The notes: generated from the letters alone by a model not told the origin. Shown: positions 35,807-45,913, numbered from the stretch's first letter. The stretch: 64,000 bases of DNA from an uncultured Caldilineaceae bacterium (GCA_951812725.1 OX638330.1:3637405-3701404); one strand, 5' to 3'. Numbers and translations: made by a program.

Positions 35807-38413
35807 CTATTCGACCTTTTGGACAGGGCAATGGAATTCAACGGCATAGTCTGACGGGGATACTTCGACCTCAAATTTCTCTCCGGGAAGATCCCATTCA
35901 ATCGTACTGTTTTCTTCTTCTCGAAAATCCTTCATTCGCTGCCAAAAACAGAAAAGGTCATCATCTGGGATTCCTTCATACTTTCCAGGGGCAAGGTCCA
36001 GACCCACGATGTACATGCCTGGGGCTAAAGAGGTCAACAGTGGATCCCTTGGTTCGAGGAATTCGGTGCTGACTATTTTACATTCAGTGATGAAACCGGC
36101 ATCGTTGTCCTGAATCTCGACGTAAAATTGCCCTTCACGTTGGCCCATGGCGACTATGCTCTCGGGATCCCCGCTCAGGTCTGCAAGTCGTGACCAACTG
36201 CAATAGGATTCTTCTGAGGGCATGCCCTTGTACACCCCTGGTGTAATCCCAACTCCTACTTCATAGGTGCCAGGATTCACCATTGGCGACGGTGTAGAGG
36301 CCGCAACACTGACAAAGGCGATTGGTACAATCTCGAATCCTTCCAAGTCGTATGCTAGTAGGACGAATTTCTCTGCCTCTGCAGCGACTTCATGAATGGC
36401 AGTACAGATGGTAGGCGTGTTGGGCTTCAGCGAAAAGGTTCGCGGAGGGATTAGGGCAGGAGGGCACTCTTGTTCGTCATCAATAAATTTCAATCGCTCG
36501 CCGAAATGGCTGTACCTTCTGTTTGCACTGTCTTGCAGTATCACACCTGAATATCCGAGCGTTTCGGACCCTAGATTCAGCAAACTATTTTGCACCTTCA
36601 CGAATCGCCCTTCTGTGGTCGCTATCTCCCCCTCTTCATTTCGCAATTCCTGACCAAGCTCTTCCACAGACAAGACTCGCCAGCACATGTCTCCGACTCT
36701 TACATCTTCGTCGACAAGGTAGTAGCGCGTAGTCCCCAGATCAGACAGACCTAGGGAAACGATTTCGGTGCTGGCTTCGGTCCCCTGAAGATCGTTTGCG
36801 ACGAGAGTGATTCCAGTGGAATCGTCTGGCACTTCATAAATGCTCGTGCATGTCGTAATGGCGTTCGGTTTGAGGACATACACATCGAAGAGTCCTCCTA
36901 CACATTTTTCATCTTCAGAAACGACGTCTAGCAACTTCCGCTCGTACTCACGGCCCTGTCTGTCACGCAGCACAGCCCCTGGAAAGTCCAAGTCTGTACT
37001 GCCCTTGTTGGTGATCTGAAAACGCACTTCGATGAAGCGTTCTCTTGTTTTTTCCTTGCTTCCATTGGCTTCGACTACATGGCCGTGGTCTTCAGTAGAA
37101 AGAACTTGCCAGCGTACGTCACCGACCAGCAGGACCTTCCCAACGGCGATGCGAGGCGTCGACGAAACCTCAAGTCCGACCGATTTTAGAGCTGCATCGC
37201 CTTGGTCCTGAAGTCCACTCGCTATAACCATGAGGTCGGTCGCATCAATGTTGACTTCATACAAGGTGGAACAGGTTGTTAGAGTATTCGGCTTAAGGAT
37301 GAACGGGCGCCATACACCTAACACTCTCCGGCCAAAACACTCTTCGTCGTCATTGATAAAGTCCTTGGGGTATTCTTCACCGAGAAGACTCGGAATCCGG
37401 TAGTGCACATATACGCGCCCTGCGCTATCGCGCAAATGCAAATCCTCTATGGCTTCGAATACCAATGGGTCGCTGCCAACGTTTAGGAATTGAAAACGCA
37501 GTCTTATGAACCGTTCATCTGTTGTTTGCTGGTCGTTTTGGAAACTGATTTCGTGACCAAGGTTTTCTGCAGAGAGCATTCGCCACTCTAAACCTCCAAT
37601 TTGGAATTCATCTCCAATTGAGAAGTCTGGCACCTTGGTCTGGAGACTGTCTCTGCTCCGCTCGAACGTCGGAACTTGCACGACGTAAACTCTGACGGAC
37701 TCGACGACTGTAGGGAAAGTGGGACCTGTATCAGCCGGGCGTACAGTCGGGTCTTCATCCTTGGGACCGATGTTGGCGGTCGCCTGACGGGGGGCCTGAA
37801 AACCGCCTTCTCCCAGGACTTCGTTTGCTTCCGTGCCAGCGTCCCAAAGGAGCAGTTGGTCTGTTACGAATTGTCTTGCGATCGGCTCACCTTCATCATC
37901 AAACAGAGGAATGCCGCCTACTGCTGGAGCCAAGAACAGGTCATTGGATTGAACAAGCATCGTAGCAAATGAAAGGTATGGTGTTTCGGGTGAGGCTGTT
38001 ACTTCAAACTCGAAGTATTCGAGAGTCCGCAGCGGCCTGGAGGTGTCTGCACAGACCGGTGTATCGAAGACTCCAGCCTGTAACCCTAGCGAACGTAGTG
38101 AGGTGGCCAGCATAGTCGGGTCACCATCCTCGGCTAGCATTTCCAAGCCCTCGCCTCGGTCTGCTTCACCGTTTGTGAAGAGGGGCCCAGTTTCCCTGTG
38201 TAACACCCAAGCCCCCGGGGCAAAGAGAGTTGGCGTTTCACTTTCAGGGGCGATGTTCTGGATTCGAATGCGAAAAGTGACTGTCTCTTCCGCGGCCGCC
38301 TCAGCGTGCTGTGAACTCGCTCGCGGCTCGACTTGCGCCGACACATAGGCCGTAGTAATAGCCAGTGCCAATAGAATTGCAAAAGTCATGCCCCAGACGC
38401 GTCTGCGAAGCAT
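35807..38413 (-). CDS. Exported multi-domain protein: spondin-like domain, three DUF4352-like repeats, C-terminal doublet
   Basis: An 868-residue protein with an N-terminal signal peptide (cleavage near SAQ-VEP, residue 26). About 45-245 resembles the bacterial spondin-N domain (TFRIRIQNIAP, WVLHRETGPLF, DQLLLWDAGTEANE). Three repeats of about 130 residues follow, each with VGD-x-x-W-R-V-L-S and F-I-x-V-R-F-Q, similar to extracellular immunoglobulin-like DUF4352 domains. The C terminus has two copies of a PG-x-Y-x-G ... C-x-W-x-R domain starting at 715 and 799. The neighbour at 39910-41175 has the same doublet. No enzyme motif seen; a cell-surface or adhesion role is possible. Confidence 0.75.
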   Translation of the reverse strand: MLRRRVWGMTFAILLALAITTAYVSAQVEPRASSQHAEAAAEETVTFRIRIQNIAPESETPTLFAPGAWVLHRETGPLFTNGEADRGEGLEMLAEDGDPTMLATSLRSLGLQAGVFDTPVCADTSRPLRTLEYFEFEVTASPETPYLSFATMLVQSNDLFLAPAVGGIPLFDDEGEPIARQFVTDQLLLWDAGTEANEVLGEGGFQAPRQATANIGPKDEDPTVRPADTGPTFPTVVESVRVYVVQVPTFERSRDSLQTKVPDFSIGDEFQIGGLEWRMLSAENLGHEISFQNDQQTTDERFIRLRFQFLNVGSDPLVFEAIEDLHLRDSAGRVYVHYRIPSLLGEEYPKDFINDDEECFGRRVLGVWRPFILKPNTLTTCSTLYEVNIDATDLMVIASGLQDQGDAALKSVGLEVSSTPRIAVGKVLLVGDVRWQVLSTEDHGHVVEANGSKEKTRERFIEVRFQITNKGSTDLDFPGAVLRDRQGREYERKLLDVVSEDEKCVGGLFDVYVLKPNAITTCTSIYEVPDDSTGITLVANDLQGTEASTEIVSLGLSDLGTTRYYLVDEDVRVGDMCWRVLSVEELGQELRNEEGEIATTEGRFVKVQNSLLNLGSETLGYSGVILQDSANRRYSHFGERLKFIDDEQECPPALIPPRTFSLKPNTPTICTAIHEVAAEAEKFVLLAYDLEGFEIVPIAFVSVAASTPSPMVNPGTYEVGVGITPGVYKGMPSEESYCSWSRLADLSGDPESIVAMGQREGQFYVEIQDNDAGFITECKIVSTEFLEPRDPLLTSLAPGMYIVGLDLAPGKYEGIPDDDLFCFWQRMKDFREEENSTIEWDLPGEKFEVEVSPSDYAVEFHCPVQKVE

Positions 38414-38472
38414 CGAATGCTCTCCTCTTTATTGGCGGTGATATATGGTACGTACTTTTTCGACCGCTAGCA

Positions 38473-39756
38473 CTAAACCGCAATTGCCGAGTTTGGCATC
38501 TTTCGATGTGCGTCAGATCGATAGTCAGCGATGCTCTCCAACAACTGGTCCGTGGTTGAGAGGGCTTCCTCAAACTCAGTCGCTACCACACGGGCTACCG
38601 CCTCGCCGACAGAACCTGCATCAGGCATGATAAAGCTGTCCCAGGTGGAAAGCGATTCAGTCAACTCGCCTGCCTTTTCCATGGCAAACTGAGTGCGGGA
38701 GGCAACCCATTCCCAAACATTTTCTGCGCCTACGCGTTCAGCCAACGCTTCCAACCAACCAATAACGGCGCCCGCTCCCTCTTCCCGCAGTTCATTGAAG
38801 GCATTTTGCATGACGCTTTGTGCACTTCCAAGAATTTCGCCGAAATCGGCCAATTTGCCTGCTCCATCCAAGACTTCCCACCATCCCTGCGCCAGCTTTA
38901 AGAGATGCCACCCAAGGAATAGGAAAGATACAATCTGAAGGGCAAACATCAGCGGCGCAAGAATAGGAAGCATGAACGGAAACAGCAGAGAAATACCGAC
39001 AATAAGGCCCGCTATGATAAGTCCCCCAAGACCGGCAAAAATGCTTGCCTTCACGACCTTTTCCACCATCTCATCCCAGGAAATTTCTCCCTCCGCATAC
39101 TCCAGTCCACACTCCAAACAGGCTAGCAGAGCGCCAGCAATGACCCCAATCATTGCCCCTTTCACCATTCCGTTCAACGTCAGTCTCAAAGTGGAACGAA
39201 TTGCTTCTGAGCGTAATACAGTTCTGGCATCTGCCAAGTGGGTGGCGGTCATTTCGTTTGGGCCCAGACTCCTATTCTTAATGGAACTCCACCAGACACC
39301 GTTGTCGGCTGTCGCCGGTCCGCCCACAGACCGGGGCACGATATGAGACCAGTCCTTGCCTCTGTGGAACTTCCAAACAGCTTCCGGCCCGGCAGCTCTG
39401 ACCGGGGCGGGAACGCTCTCCCAAAGTCCCCGCGCCGCGGGCAGCCTCTTATATTCGGCCCCAGCTAAGTGGTACTTGGTCTGCAGCCTGGTGGGCAGGT
39501 TCTCCCAGACAAGATTGTTGCGGAACGAATTCAGAAAACGACCCGAAACCCAAAGCGCTCCTTTATCTGCTGCCAGGTAGTTCTGAGCCGCAGGCAAGTT
39601 AAATATCTCCAGGCCCGTTGGTATTGGAATTAGGACAGTTCCTTGCGCATGGACAGCTGCAGTGGGAGGCCAAGGAGAACTCGCGAGGGTCAGCGCAAGT
39701 CCAATAGTCGCGGTAGACTTAAGAAACATTCGCCGAGAAATGTTTTGACCGGTCAT
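38473..39756 (-). CDS. Tat-exported membrane protein with HNH-like motif
   Basis: A protein of about 427 residues. ATG 39756 is preferred since GGAG lies 6 nt before it; ATG 39768 is the alternative. The N terminus has a twin-arginine signal, SRRMFLKSTATIG, ending near AHAQG. Around residues 130-165 is a motif like HNH nucleases: HRGKDWSHIVPRSVGG, then N at about 152 and KNRS at about 160. Then follow two to three long hydrophobic segments (about 205-290) and an acidic helical C terminus. Function unknown. It lies between two exported proteins that share a C-terminal doublet, on the same strand. Confidence 0.6.
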   Translation of the reverse strand: MTGQNISRRMFLKSTATIGLALTLASSPWPPTAAVHAQGTVLIPIPTGLEIFNLPAAQNYLAADKGALWVSGRFLNSFRNNLVWENLPTRLQTKYHLAGAEYKRLPAARGLWESVPAPVRAAGPEAVWKFHRGKDWSHIVPRSVGGPATADNGVWWSSIKNRSLGPNEMTATHLADARTVLRSEAIRSTLRLTLNGMVKGAMIGVIAGALLACLECGLEYAEGEISWDEMVEKVVKASIFAGLGGLIIAGLIVGISLLFPFMLPILAPLMFALQIVSFLFLGWHLLKLAQGWWEVLDGAGKLADFGEILGSAQSVMQNAFNELREEGAGAVIGWLEALAERVGAENVWEWVASRTQFAMEKAGELTESLSTWDSFIMPDAGSVGEAVARVVATEFEEALSTTDQLLESIADYRSDAHRKMPNSAIAV

Positions 39757-39909
39757 TTGTTGCTCCATGGGTACAATCTAGGGGTGTTCAATCTTCAACT
39801 TAACTGAACTTAACTACATTTGCCAAGTAATTGCAAAACATTTCTGCACAAAAATGTTGACGATCATTCGTGCTCCTCTAACTACCGCCATCAGTTTATA
39901 GGGTTTAGC

Positions 39910-41175
39910 CTACTCCACTTTTTCGACGGGACAGCCAAACTCAACGGCCTGGTCAGATGAAGTGACGACAACGAAGTATTGTCCAGACGGCGTCACGCTC
40001 GAAGTGACATCGGCTAGATTGCCCGACAGCCCGTTTAGTCGTTGCCATGTGCAGGAGGAAGCGGTTGACGCCTCTCCCTTGTAGAAACCAGGGGCGATGT
40101 CTCTGCCCACCATGTACATACCAGCAGGAACCGATTTAAACAACTCGGCGCGTGCCGGAACGCTCTCAATCGGCAACAACCTGCAGGTTGTCTCAAATGC
40201 GAGATCTTCGGCCAAGATTTCCACGTAGAACAGACCCTTATGCTCGTCAACTGCAATGATGCTATTAGGATCTTCCCGGAGGCTGTTCAGTCTTCGCCAG
40301 GTGCAGTGTACGTCTTTGGTAGCTTGCCCCACAAAGACTCCGGGCTCGATGTCGATGCCGACGAGGAGGGTTCCCGGTCCGACAACCCCGGCTACTTCAG
40401 AAAACGGTGTTGGCAACGCGGTTGGCGGCGCTGCACTCTGCGGCTGTTTCGTAGGCCTGAAAGTGCCGACAATCTGCTCGATCAGCGTCAGCTTGGCCGC
40501 GGCCGTTTGGACTCGGGCGGCTATCGTCAGGATGTAGGCCGTCTGATTTGCGCGTAGAACGGTTACAACGACAAAGGGTGAAAGCTCGAAACCCATGCTG
40601 CTCAGGTTGGCTGTGAAGGCCGCCTGAAGTGCGGGCATGCCATTAAGCGAACCGGTCAACATGCTATGCAACTCTACTTCGTTGAGGCCGTCGGCCGAAT
40701 TTTGAAGAAAGGAAACCAGCTGTTCAGCCGAAATGTCATCAGGCCAGGGAACAATCGACACATTCAGAAACATGGGGAACGGTGGGTTGGCGAACAGCTG
40801 CAGAGGATCCGGTTCGATGGCAAGTATGCCGAAATTCTTACCTTCCGGCGTTTCCAGAAAATCACGTAAAATCTCAACTGCTAAATCACCGCCAAGCAGC
40901 CCGGCGATTGGTGCCACCGTGCCGCTGTGCAGGTCAAAAGTCAGCCATGTCAGGGGAACGGCAAGGGCGTAGCCAAGCCGGTCATCCTTGATTCGCTTCC
41001 AGCCTACCGGAATCTGCACACCGGATTCGACGGTGGGAATTGGCGTGGGAGAGGGAATGGGTGTTGGCAGAGCAGTAGAGGAGGGCGTTTCATCCTGTGA
41101 CGACGCGTGTCCGGTGGTTGCGGTCAGCAGTAAGAACACTGCAATTGCAGTTATCGCGATATGCTGGCCGTGCAC
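39910..41175 (-). CDS. Exported protein with C-terminal doublet of PG-x-Y-x-G / C-x-W-x-R domains
   Basis: A 421-residue protein starting at GTG 41175 behind GAGGAG. A signal peptide ends near GHASS (residue 26), followed by a Thr/Pro-rich linker. About 55-245 is an alpha/beta domain of the kind seen in PsbP/DUF1795-like proteins (GWKRIKDDRLGYALAVPLTW). The C terminus has two domain copies at 268 and 352, exactly 84 residues apart as in the 868-residue neighbour, and both proteins end in PV-x-KVE. Role unknown; surface-located. Confidence 0.7.
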   Translation of the reverse strand: MHGQHIAITAIAVFLLLTATTGHASSQDETPSSTALPTPIPSPTPIPTVESGVQIPVGWKRIKDDRLGYALAVPLTWLTFDLHSGTVAPIAGLLGGDLAVEILRDFLETPEGKNFGILAIEPDPLQLFANPPFPMFLNVSIVPWPDDISAEQLVSFLQNSADGLNEVELHSMLTGSLNGMPALQAAFTANLSSMGFELSPFVVVTVLRANQTAYILTIAARVQTAAAKLTLIEQIVGTFRPTKQPQSAAPPTALPTPFSEVAGVVGPGTLLVGIDIEPGVFVGQATKDVHCTWRRLNSLREDPNSIIAVDEHKGLFYVEILAEDLAFETTCRLLPIESVPARAELFKSVPAGMYMVGRDIAPGFYKGEASTASSCTWQRLNGLSGNLADVTSSVTPSGQYFVVVTSSDQAVEFGCPVEKVE

Positions 41176-41294
41176 TGTTGCAGCTCCTCTGTCACGGCGG
41201 ATGGCTCCTTTTGATCCATAGAAAGTCTACTCCCAGAAGGATGATCCAACTGGCACAGTCTCCTATGCGTGCAGCGACGATACTCGACCGGGCG

Positions 41295-42125
41295 TCACCC
41301 TAACGCCATCCCCTTGAAAGCCTCAACTTGCCCGCGGATGGCGCGCTCGGTGGGGAGGCGCTCGATGCTGGAGGCGCCGAAGAAGCCGGCAATGCCGGGC
41401 ATCATCCGGAGGGCGGTGCCGACGTTTTCAGGCTCGTCGAAGGGGCCGCCGTGGCAGATCACCATCTGGTCAGGATTTACCGCGCGTCCGGCCGCGGCCA
41501 TTTCCTGCACCTTGTCGACCGCCTCCTCAAGCGTGAAAGCAACCGCAGCACCGATAGTGCCGGCGGTGGTCAGACCGACATGAGCAACCAGCAGGTCGGC
41601 GCCGGCTTCGGCCATGGCGGTGGCTTCATCCGGCGTGAAGACATAGGGCGCGGTGAACATGTCCAACTGGTGGGCGATGGCGATGGCCTCGACCTCCTTG
41701 TCGTAGCCCATGCCGGTGCCTTCCAGGTTCTGGCGAAAGGTGCCGTCCAGGAGGCCGACGGTGGGGAAGTTTTGGACGCCGCTGAAGCCAATCTCCTTGA
41801 GTTGCTTGAGAAAGATATGTTTGAGGCGGAAGGGGTCGGTGCCGCAGACACCGGCCAGGACCGGTGTATCCTGCACGACTGGGAGCACTTCCGCGGACAT
41901 TTCTACTACAATGGCATTGGCGTCGCCATAGGGCATCATGCCGGAGAGCGAGCCGCGTCCTGCCATGCGGAAACGGCCGGAATTGTAGATGATGATAAGG
42001 TCGGCGCCACCGGCTTCGGCAAACTTGGCCGAGATACCGGTGCCTGCGCCGCAGCCAACAATTGGTCGACCGGCGGCGTGCTGGGCATGGAGTCGAGCTA
42101 TGATCTCCTGTCTTGGGATCGACAT
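41295..42125 (-). CDS. Phosphoenolpyruvate-hydrolase-like TIM-barrel protein
   Basis: A 276-residue TIM-barrel protein. The start is at ATG 42125 with GGGAG 8 nt upstream, not at an in-frame ATG further up, which would overlap the UPF0261 gene. Family features: [35 protein letters not shown] strand and loop, [21 protein letters not shown] and a His-Gly-Gly (ICHGGPF) site. Such proteins form the C-terminal half of plant Tm-1; here the partner half is encoded 64 bp upstream. Exact reaction not established. Confidence 0.85.
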   Translation of the reverse strand: MSIPRQEIIARLHAQHAAGRPIVGCGAGTGISAKFAEAGGADLIIIYNSGRFRMAGRGSLSGMMPYGDANAIVVEMSAEVLPVVQDTPVLAGVCGTDPFRLKHIFLKQLKEIGFSGVQNFPTVGLLDGTFRQNLEGTGMGYDKEVEAIAIAHQLDMFTAPYVFTPDEATAMAEAGADLLVAHVGLTTAGTIGAAVAFTLEEAVDKVQEMAAAGRAVNPDQMVICHGGPFDEPENVGTALRMMPGIAGFFGASSIERLPTERAIRGQVEAFKGMALG

Positions 42126-42189
42126 ACAGGTAACTCCCTTCTGTTGCGTATGACGTAATACGTACCGCGCGGCGGAGAGGGGCCGCGCT

Positions 42190-43410
42190 TTATGATTCTG
42201 CCTGCAGCATTTCCAGGAGCACGGCGACGGCTCTTTCGGCAAACATCGGATCGTTGATATTGGCGTCCACCTCTATGAGCGGGATGTCGGCGCGCAGATC
42301 GTTCTTGAGGGAATCGAAGCAGGCCTGATCGGCGTCTGGATCCCAGAAGCGGTCTCCGTCGCTGTCCAACATTGAAACGCCCCCGAGGGGAATGAGTACA
42401 GACACTGTGTCGGCTTGGCCGGCGTTGGCGGCCGCGGCCAGCATTGCGCCCATCTGGCGGTTCTCCTCTGCATTGGTGCGCAGCAGCGTGACCTCCGGGT
42501 TCCACTCGTAGAGCGTGCGTTCGCGGTAGTGGTCGGGCACGGTTTCGATGCCGCCAAAGTTGGCCATGTCGACACAGCCCGGCACGACGACGGTGGGGAT
42601 GCCTTGCCGGGGCGCGGCCTGGACACGGTCCGGCCCGGCGCTGAATACGCCGCCGCAGATATCGTCGGCCAGCTCGGTGGTAGTCATGTCCAGACAGCCT
42701 GCGATGTAGCCGTCGCTGATGAGGTCTTCCATGGTGCGCCCGCCGCTGCCGGTTGCGTGGAAAACGAGGACTTCGTAGCCTTCGTCTTCAAGCAGTCCGC
42801 GGGCGTGGTCGACGGCCGCGGTTGTGTTGCCAAACATGGAGGCGGCAATGAGCGGCCGCTCGTGGGCGGTGGCCTCGGCCTCCGTCTTAACCATGCCGGC
42901 GATTGCGCCGGCGGCGTTGGCGTAGATGGCGCGACTGAGGCGGTTGATGCCGGCCACGTCGACGACGGAGGGCATGAAGGTGATGTCCTTGCTGCCGGCG
43001 TATGCGCTGACATCGCCGCCGCCGACAGTGGAGACCATCAGTTTGGGGACGCCGACCGGCAGGGTGCGCATGGCCGCGGTTGCGATGGAGGTGCCGCCGC
43101 TGCCGCCCATACCCAGAACGCCATCGAAACGCCCTTCGGTATAGAGACGTTCCACGACGGAAGCAAGGCCCTGGGCCATGGTCCGCATCGCCTCATCTTT
43201 ATGTGTGCCGGAGGCAAGGTAGGCCAGGTCTCCGCCGCCGGCGGAAGCAACTTCCGTGCGGCTGACATCGGGTTCAAAGGCCGGTTGGCCCATCACGCCA
43301 AAGTCGACTACGAGGGTCTCCAAACCGGCAGCTTCGATCAAATCTTTGACAAACGCGTACTCGACACCCTTCGTGTCCAGTGCGCCGACGAGAAGAACAG
43401 TCCCGGGCAT
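42190..43410 (-). CDS. UPF0261 / Tm-1-like ATP-binding domain protein
   Basis: A 406-residue protein beginning [20 protein letters not shown], the hallmark of UPF0261, with DFGVMGQP, a Gly-rich nucleotide loop [17 protein letters not shown], and a second Rossmann-like half with [13 protein letters not shown]. Tomato Tm-1 is a fusion of this protein and the TIM-barrel protein that follows here as a separate gene. ATP binding is known for Tm-1; the bacterial metabolic role is not. Nearby dehydrogenase genes suggest carbohydrate or sugar-acid metabolism. Confidence 0.88.
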   Translation of the reverse strand: MPGTVLLVGALDTKGVEYAFVKDLIEAAGLETLVVDFGVMGQPAFEPDVSRTEVASAGGGDLAYLASGTHKDEAMRTMAQGLASVVERLYTEGRFDGVLGMGGSGGTSIATAAMRTLPVGVPKLMVSTVGGGDVSAYAGSKDITFMPSVVDVAGINRLSRAIYANAAGAIAGMVKTEAEATAHERPLIAASMFGNTTAAVDHARGLLEDEGYEVLVFHATGSGGRTMEDLISDGYIAGCLDMTTTELADDICGGVFSAGPDRVQAAPRQGIPTVVVPGCVDMANFGGIETVPDHYRERTLYEWNPEVTLLRTNAEENRQMGAMLAAAANAGQADTVSVLIPLGGVSMLDSDGDRFWDPDADQACFDSLKNDLRADIPLIEVDANINDPMFAERAVAVLLEMLQAES

Positions 43411-43577
43411 GGCATTCCTCCTGTGAGGTTAGGTTAGCGGGCCTCTGACTGTGGGGAACGTTGATCGTATTGCGTATCGGGCAATGCGGATTGAGAGTTC
43501 CTCTTTCCGCTGTCTTGCGGATGCGTGTTCTTCATGGAGCGAAGCAAGAAAAGGAAGGTAGGCGAGAAGAGAATTGA

Positions 43578-43609
43578 GGGGCAAAGTCAAGAATAGTACG
43601 ACTTGCCCC
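43578..43609 (-). terminator. Hairpin between the dehydrogenase and UPF0261 genes
   Basis: GGGGCAAAGTC (43578-43588) pairs with GACTTGCCCC (43600-43609), ten pairs with one bulged base and an 11-nt loop. On the minus strand it follows the Gfo/Idh stop by about 40 nt, but no clean T-run follows, so termination is tentative. The rest of the 238-bp gap is featureless. Confidence 0.45.
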
Positions 43610-43648
43610 ATTTTGCTCTTCATTATTGTTTTTTCTCACTCCTTGACT

Positions 43649-44740
43649 TCAGGCTGCGTGCGTTCTCGCTTCCTCTTCCTGGGCCTGGCGCAGGAATTCC
43701 TGCACCTTCACGGGTTGGCCGGTGTGGCTACTTTCAATGGCACCGAAGATCAGGGCCACCGACTGCAGATTGGCCTCGACATTGGTCTCCATGGGTGGGC
43801 CGCCGTCCATCCAATCCAGGAACTGGGCGATGAGCCACTCATTCCTCCACTTGGCCTGCTCCATGAGCTGAACTTCCTCGCCCTGGCCTTCGCGGTTGTA
43901 CTGCCGCGGCTGGTAGGGGTAACGCTCGATGCGGCGGTTGTCCATAATCAGAGTTTCATTTTCACATTCGGCGCGCACGTACTCGTGCGCCCAGCCGTTG
44001 AAGCCGCAGGCGTTTGTCTTGGCCCCCTCGTAGATGGCGCGTGTTCCATTCTCGAAAGTCATCATCACGTGGCCTTGCGATCCGGTGTTGTATTCGCCCC
44101 AGGTCGGGTTCCAGGTCTGGGCGTAGATGGTGTCGCAGTTGGCGCCGGCGAGGTCGGCGACGATGTCGAGATGGTGGACCGACCCTTCGATCATCAGGGT
44201 CTCTTCCATGGTGTGGCGAAAACTGGCGCCCCAGTCGCCAAAGTTGCGCAGCCCGCAGGTAAAGCGGCAGACGATGTAATCGATGGCGCCGACCCGGCCT
44301 GAACGCAGCTCGCGGCGCAGAGTGGTCTTGTCCTGGTCGTAACGGTGGCTCATTGTCACGCCCATCTTTTTTCCTGCACGCTTTACTTTGGCGGCGATGC
44401 GCACGGAACCTTCCAGCGTGTCAGCGATGGGCTTTTCAGAGATGATGTGCAGGTCGTGGGCGAGGGCGACATCAACGACGGATTCATGGAATGCGGGGGG
44501 GACGACAACCGTACAGAAGTCGGCGGGGTTTTCGTCGAAGGCTTGCTCAATATCAGTGTAGCACTTCTCCGGCGGTAGCCCGAGATGCTGCTGGGCGTTG
44601 ATGAGAACGTCGGGGTTAACGTCGACGGCGGCGACGGGCTCGATGCGGCCGTCGGCGATGTTAGGAGGCAGAAAGCGGCTGCACCAGCCATTGCCCTGTC
44701 CGCCGGTCCCTACTTGTATCATGCGGTACTTTTGGGTCAT
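43649..44740 (-). CDS. Gfo/Idh/MocA family oxidoreductase
   Basis: A 363-residue NAD(P)-dependent dehydrogenase, started at ATG 44740 behind AGGA. The nucleotide loop is VGTGGQGNGW, the family EKP motif is ISEKPIADTLEG with the catalytic Lys, and the C-terminal domain includes GSVHHLDIVADLAG with a probable catalytic His/Asp pair. Family members oxidise or reduce sugars, inositols and sugar acids. The cupin gene lies just upstream on the same strand, 52 bp away. Confidence 0.9.
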   Translation of the reverse strand: MTQKYRMIQVGTGGQGNGWCSRFLPPNIADGRIEPVAAVDVNPDVLINAQQHLGLPPEKCYTDIEQAFDENPADFCTVVVPPAFHESVVDVALAHDLHIISEKPIADTLEGSVRIAAKVKRAGKKMGVTMSHRYDQDKTTLRRELRSGRVGAIDYIVCRFTCGLRNFGDWGASFRHTMEETLMIEGSVHHLDIVADLAGANCDTIYAQTWNPTWGEYNTGSQGHVMMTFENGTRAIYEGAKTNACGFNGWAHEYVRAECENETLIMDNRRIERYPYQPRQYNREGQGEEVQLMEQAKWRNEWLIAQFLDWMDGGPPMETNVEANLQSVALIFGAIESSHTGQPVKVQEFLRQAQEEEARTHAA

Positions 44741-44792
44741 TAGGAGATTCCTGTCTGCGTGATTGTTCTGCTGATGGTTTTCGTGCGGGGCT

Positions 44793-45191
44793 TCAACGCA
44801 GCGAATGCCACGGCTCTTCTTCAAATACTTCGACTAGCGCGTAGCCTTCCTCACCGATGGAAGGGCCGAGGACGGCCAGAAGTTTGGCGGAGCTGCCAGA
44901 GTCGTTGAAGGAGGCATGGACGACGTCGGCGCCGATAAAGGCGGAGTCACCGGCGGAAAGCAGTTGCTTTTCCTGACCGATCCACTGCTCAATAGTGCCG
45001 TCGATGACGTAAATCACCTCTTCTTGATCCGGGTGTTTGTGGAAGGCATGGCCCTGTCCGGTCTCCAGAGTCACCTCGATGACGACCAGATCACGGGCGC
45101 CGGTGGTGGCGGGGCGGCTGGACCAGCCCATGACGCCCCAATCCATTTGATCTCGCTCCATTGTCGAGACAGTGATAAACTTGCCATTCAT
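44793..45191 (-). CDS. Cupin-domain protein
   Basis: A 132-residue single-domain cupin. The first motif is GHAFHKHPDQEEVIYV (two His and Glu as metal ligands) and the second His is in ADVVHASFND. AGGAGC lies before the ATG. Cupins of this size can be sugar isomerases, oxygenases or ligand-binding helpers; the function cannot be fixed. It heads a short operon with the Gfo/Idh dehydrogenase. Confidence 0.85.
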   Translation of the reverse strand: MNGKFITVSTMERDQMDWGVMGWSSRPATTGARDLVVIEVTLETGQGHAFHKHPDQEEVIYVIDGTIEQWIGQEKQLLSAGDSAFIGADVVHASFNDSGSSAKLLAVLGPSIGEEGYALVEVFEEEPWHSLR

Positions 45192-45433
45192 TGTATATGC
45201 TCCTATGAGATGGGCTTTTCAGGTGTCTGAGACAAAGAAAGTCCTTCGAATGAGGATGTTCCTGTTGAAGTCTGGCACTAGCGGTGGATTTTTCCAAGCA
45301 AGTATACCATAGAGGCGGCGCGGCTCCACGAAAGACTGCGTCGCGCCTGATGGCAGATAATCCAAGTAAAACGTACAGAGAAAGACCCTTGCGGCCGGCA
45401 ATTCTGCCGAGCCCGACGACATGGAGAAATGGT

Positions 45434-45913
45434 ATGACCGCAGAACGAAAGGCCCATTGGCAGCAGAAGTTGAACGAGTCGCGCACGGCGTTGTTCGAGC
45501 TTCTCAACAGCATTGCGCCAGAGCAGTGGCAGACGACGGTATTCGCCGAGGGCGACACCTGGACGGTCGCGACCGTTCTGGCCCATCTGGTCGAAAGCGA
45601 GCGGGGCATGAGCATCCACGTACACAAAATTCGCAAAGGAGAAGCCACGATCGCGGATGACTTTGACCTTGATCGTTGGAACGCCGGTCTCACCCGGCGA
45701 ACAGGGGATGTCGCGCCCGAAGATCTGATGGCCAACGCGGTTGCCACCCGCGCTAAGACGTTGGAAGTGATGGACTCTCTCGATGAGAGCGAGTGGGAAC
45801 TGACAGGCCGCCACCCGTCGCGGGGCCAGATCAGCATCACGCAGTATTACGAGACGATCCACGCGCATGAGGTGGCCCATCTGCGGGATGTGCGGGAGGC
45901 TTTGGGGGTATAG
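45434..45913 (+). CDS. DinB-like four-helix protein
   Basis: A 159-residue protein of the DinB/YfiT metalloenzyme superfamily. The start is ATG 45434 with GGAG 7 nt upstream; an earlier in-frame ATG would add 50 residues of unlikely sequence. Metal-ligand histidines lie in VLAHLVESE and in HAHEVAHLRDV near the C terminus. Members include bacillithiol/mycothiol-dependent transferases; the substrate here is unknown. It stands alone, divergent from the cupin gene. Confidence 0.8.
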   Translation: MTAERKAHWQQKLNESRTALFELLNSIAPEQWQTTVFAEGDTWTVATVLAHLVESERGMSIHVHKIRKGEATIADDFDLDRWNAGLTRRTGDVAPEDLMANAVATRAKTLEVMDSLDESEWELTGRHPSRGQISITQYYETIHAHEVAHLRDVREALGV

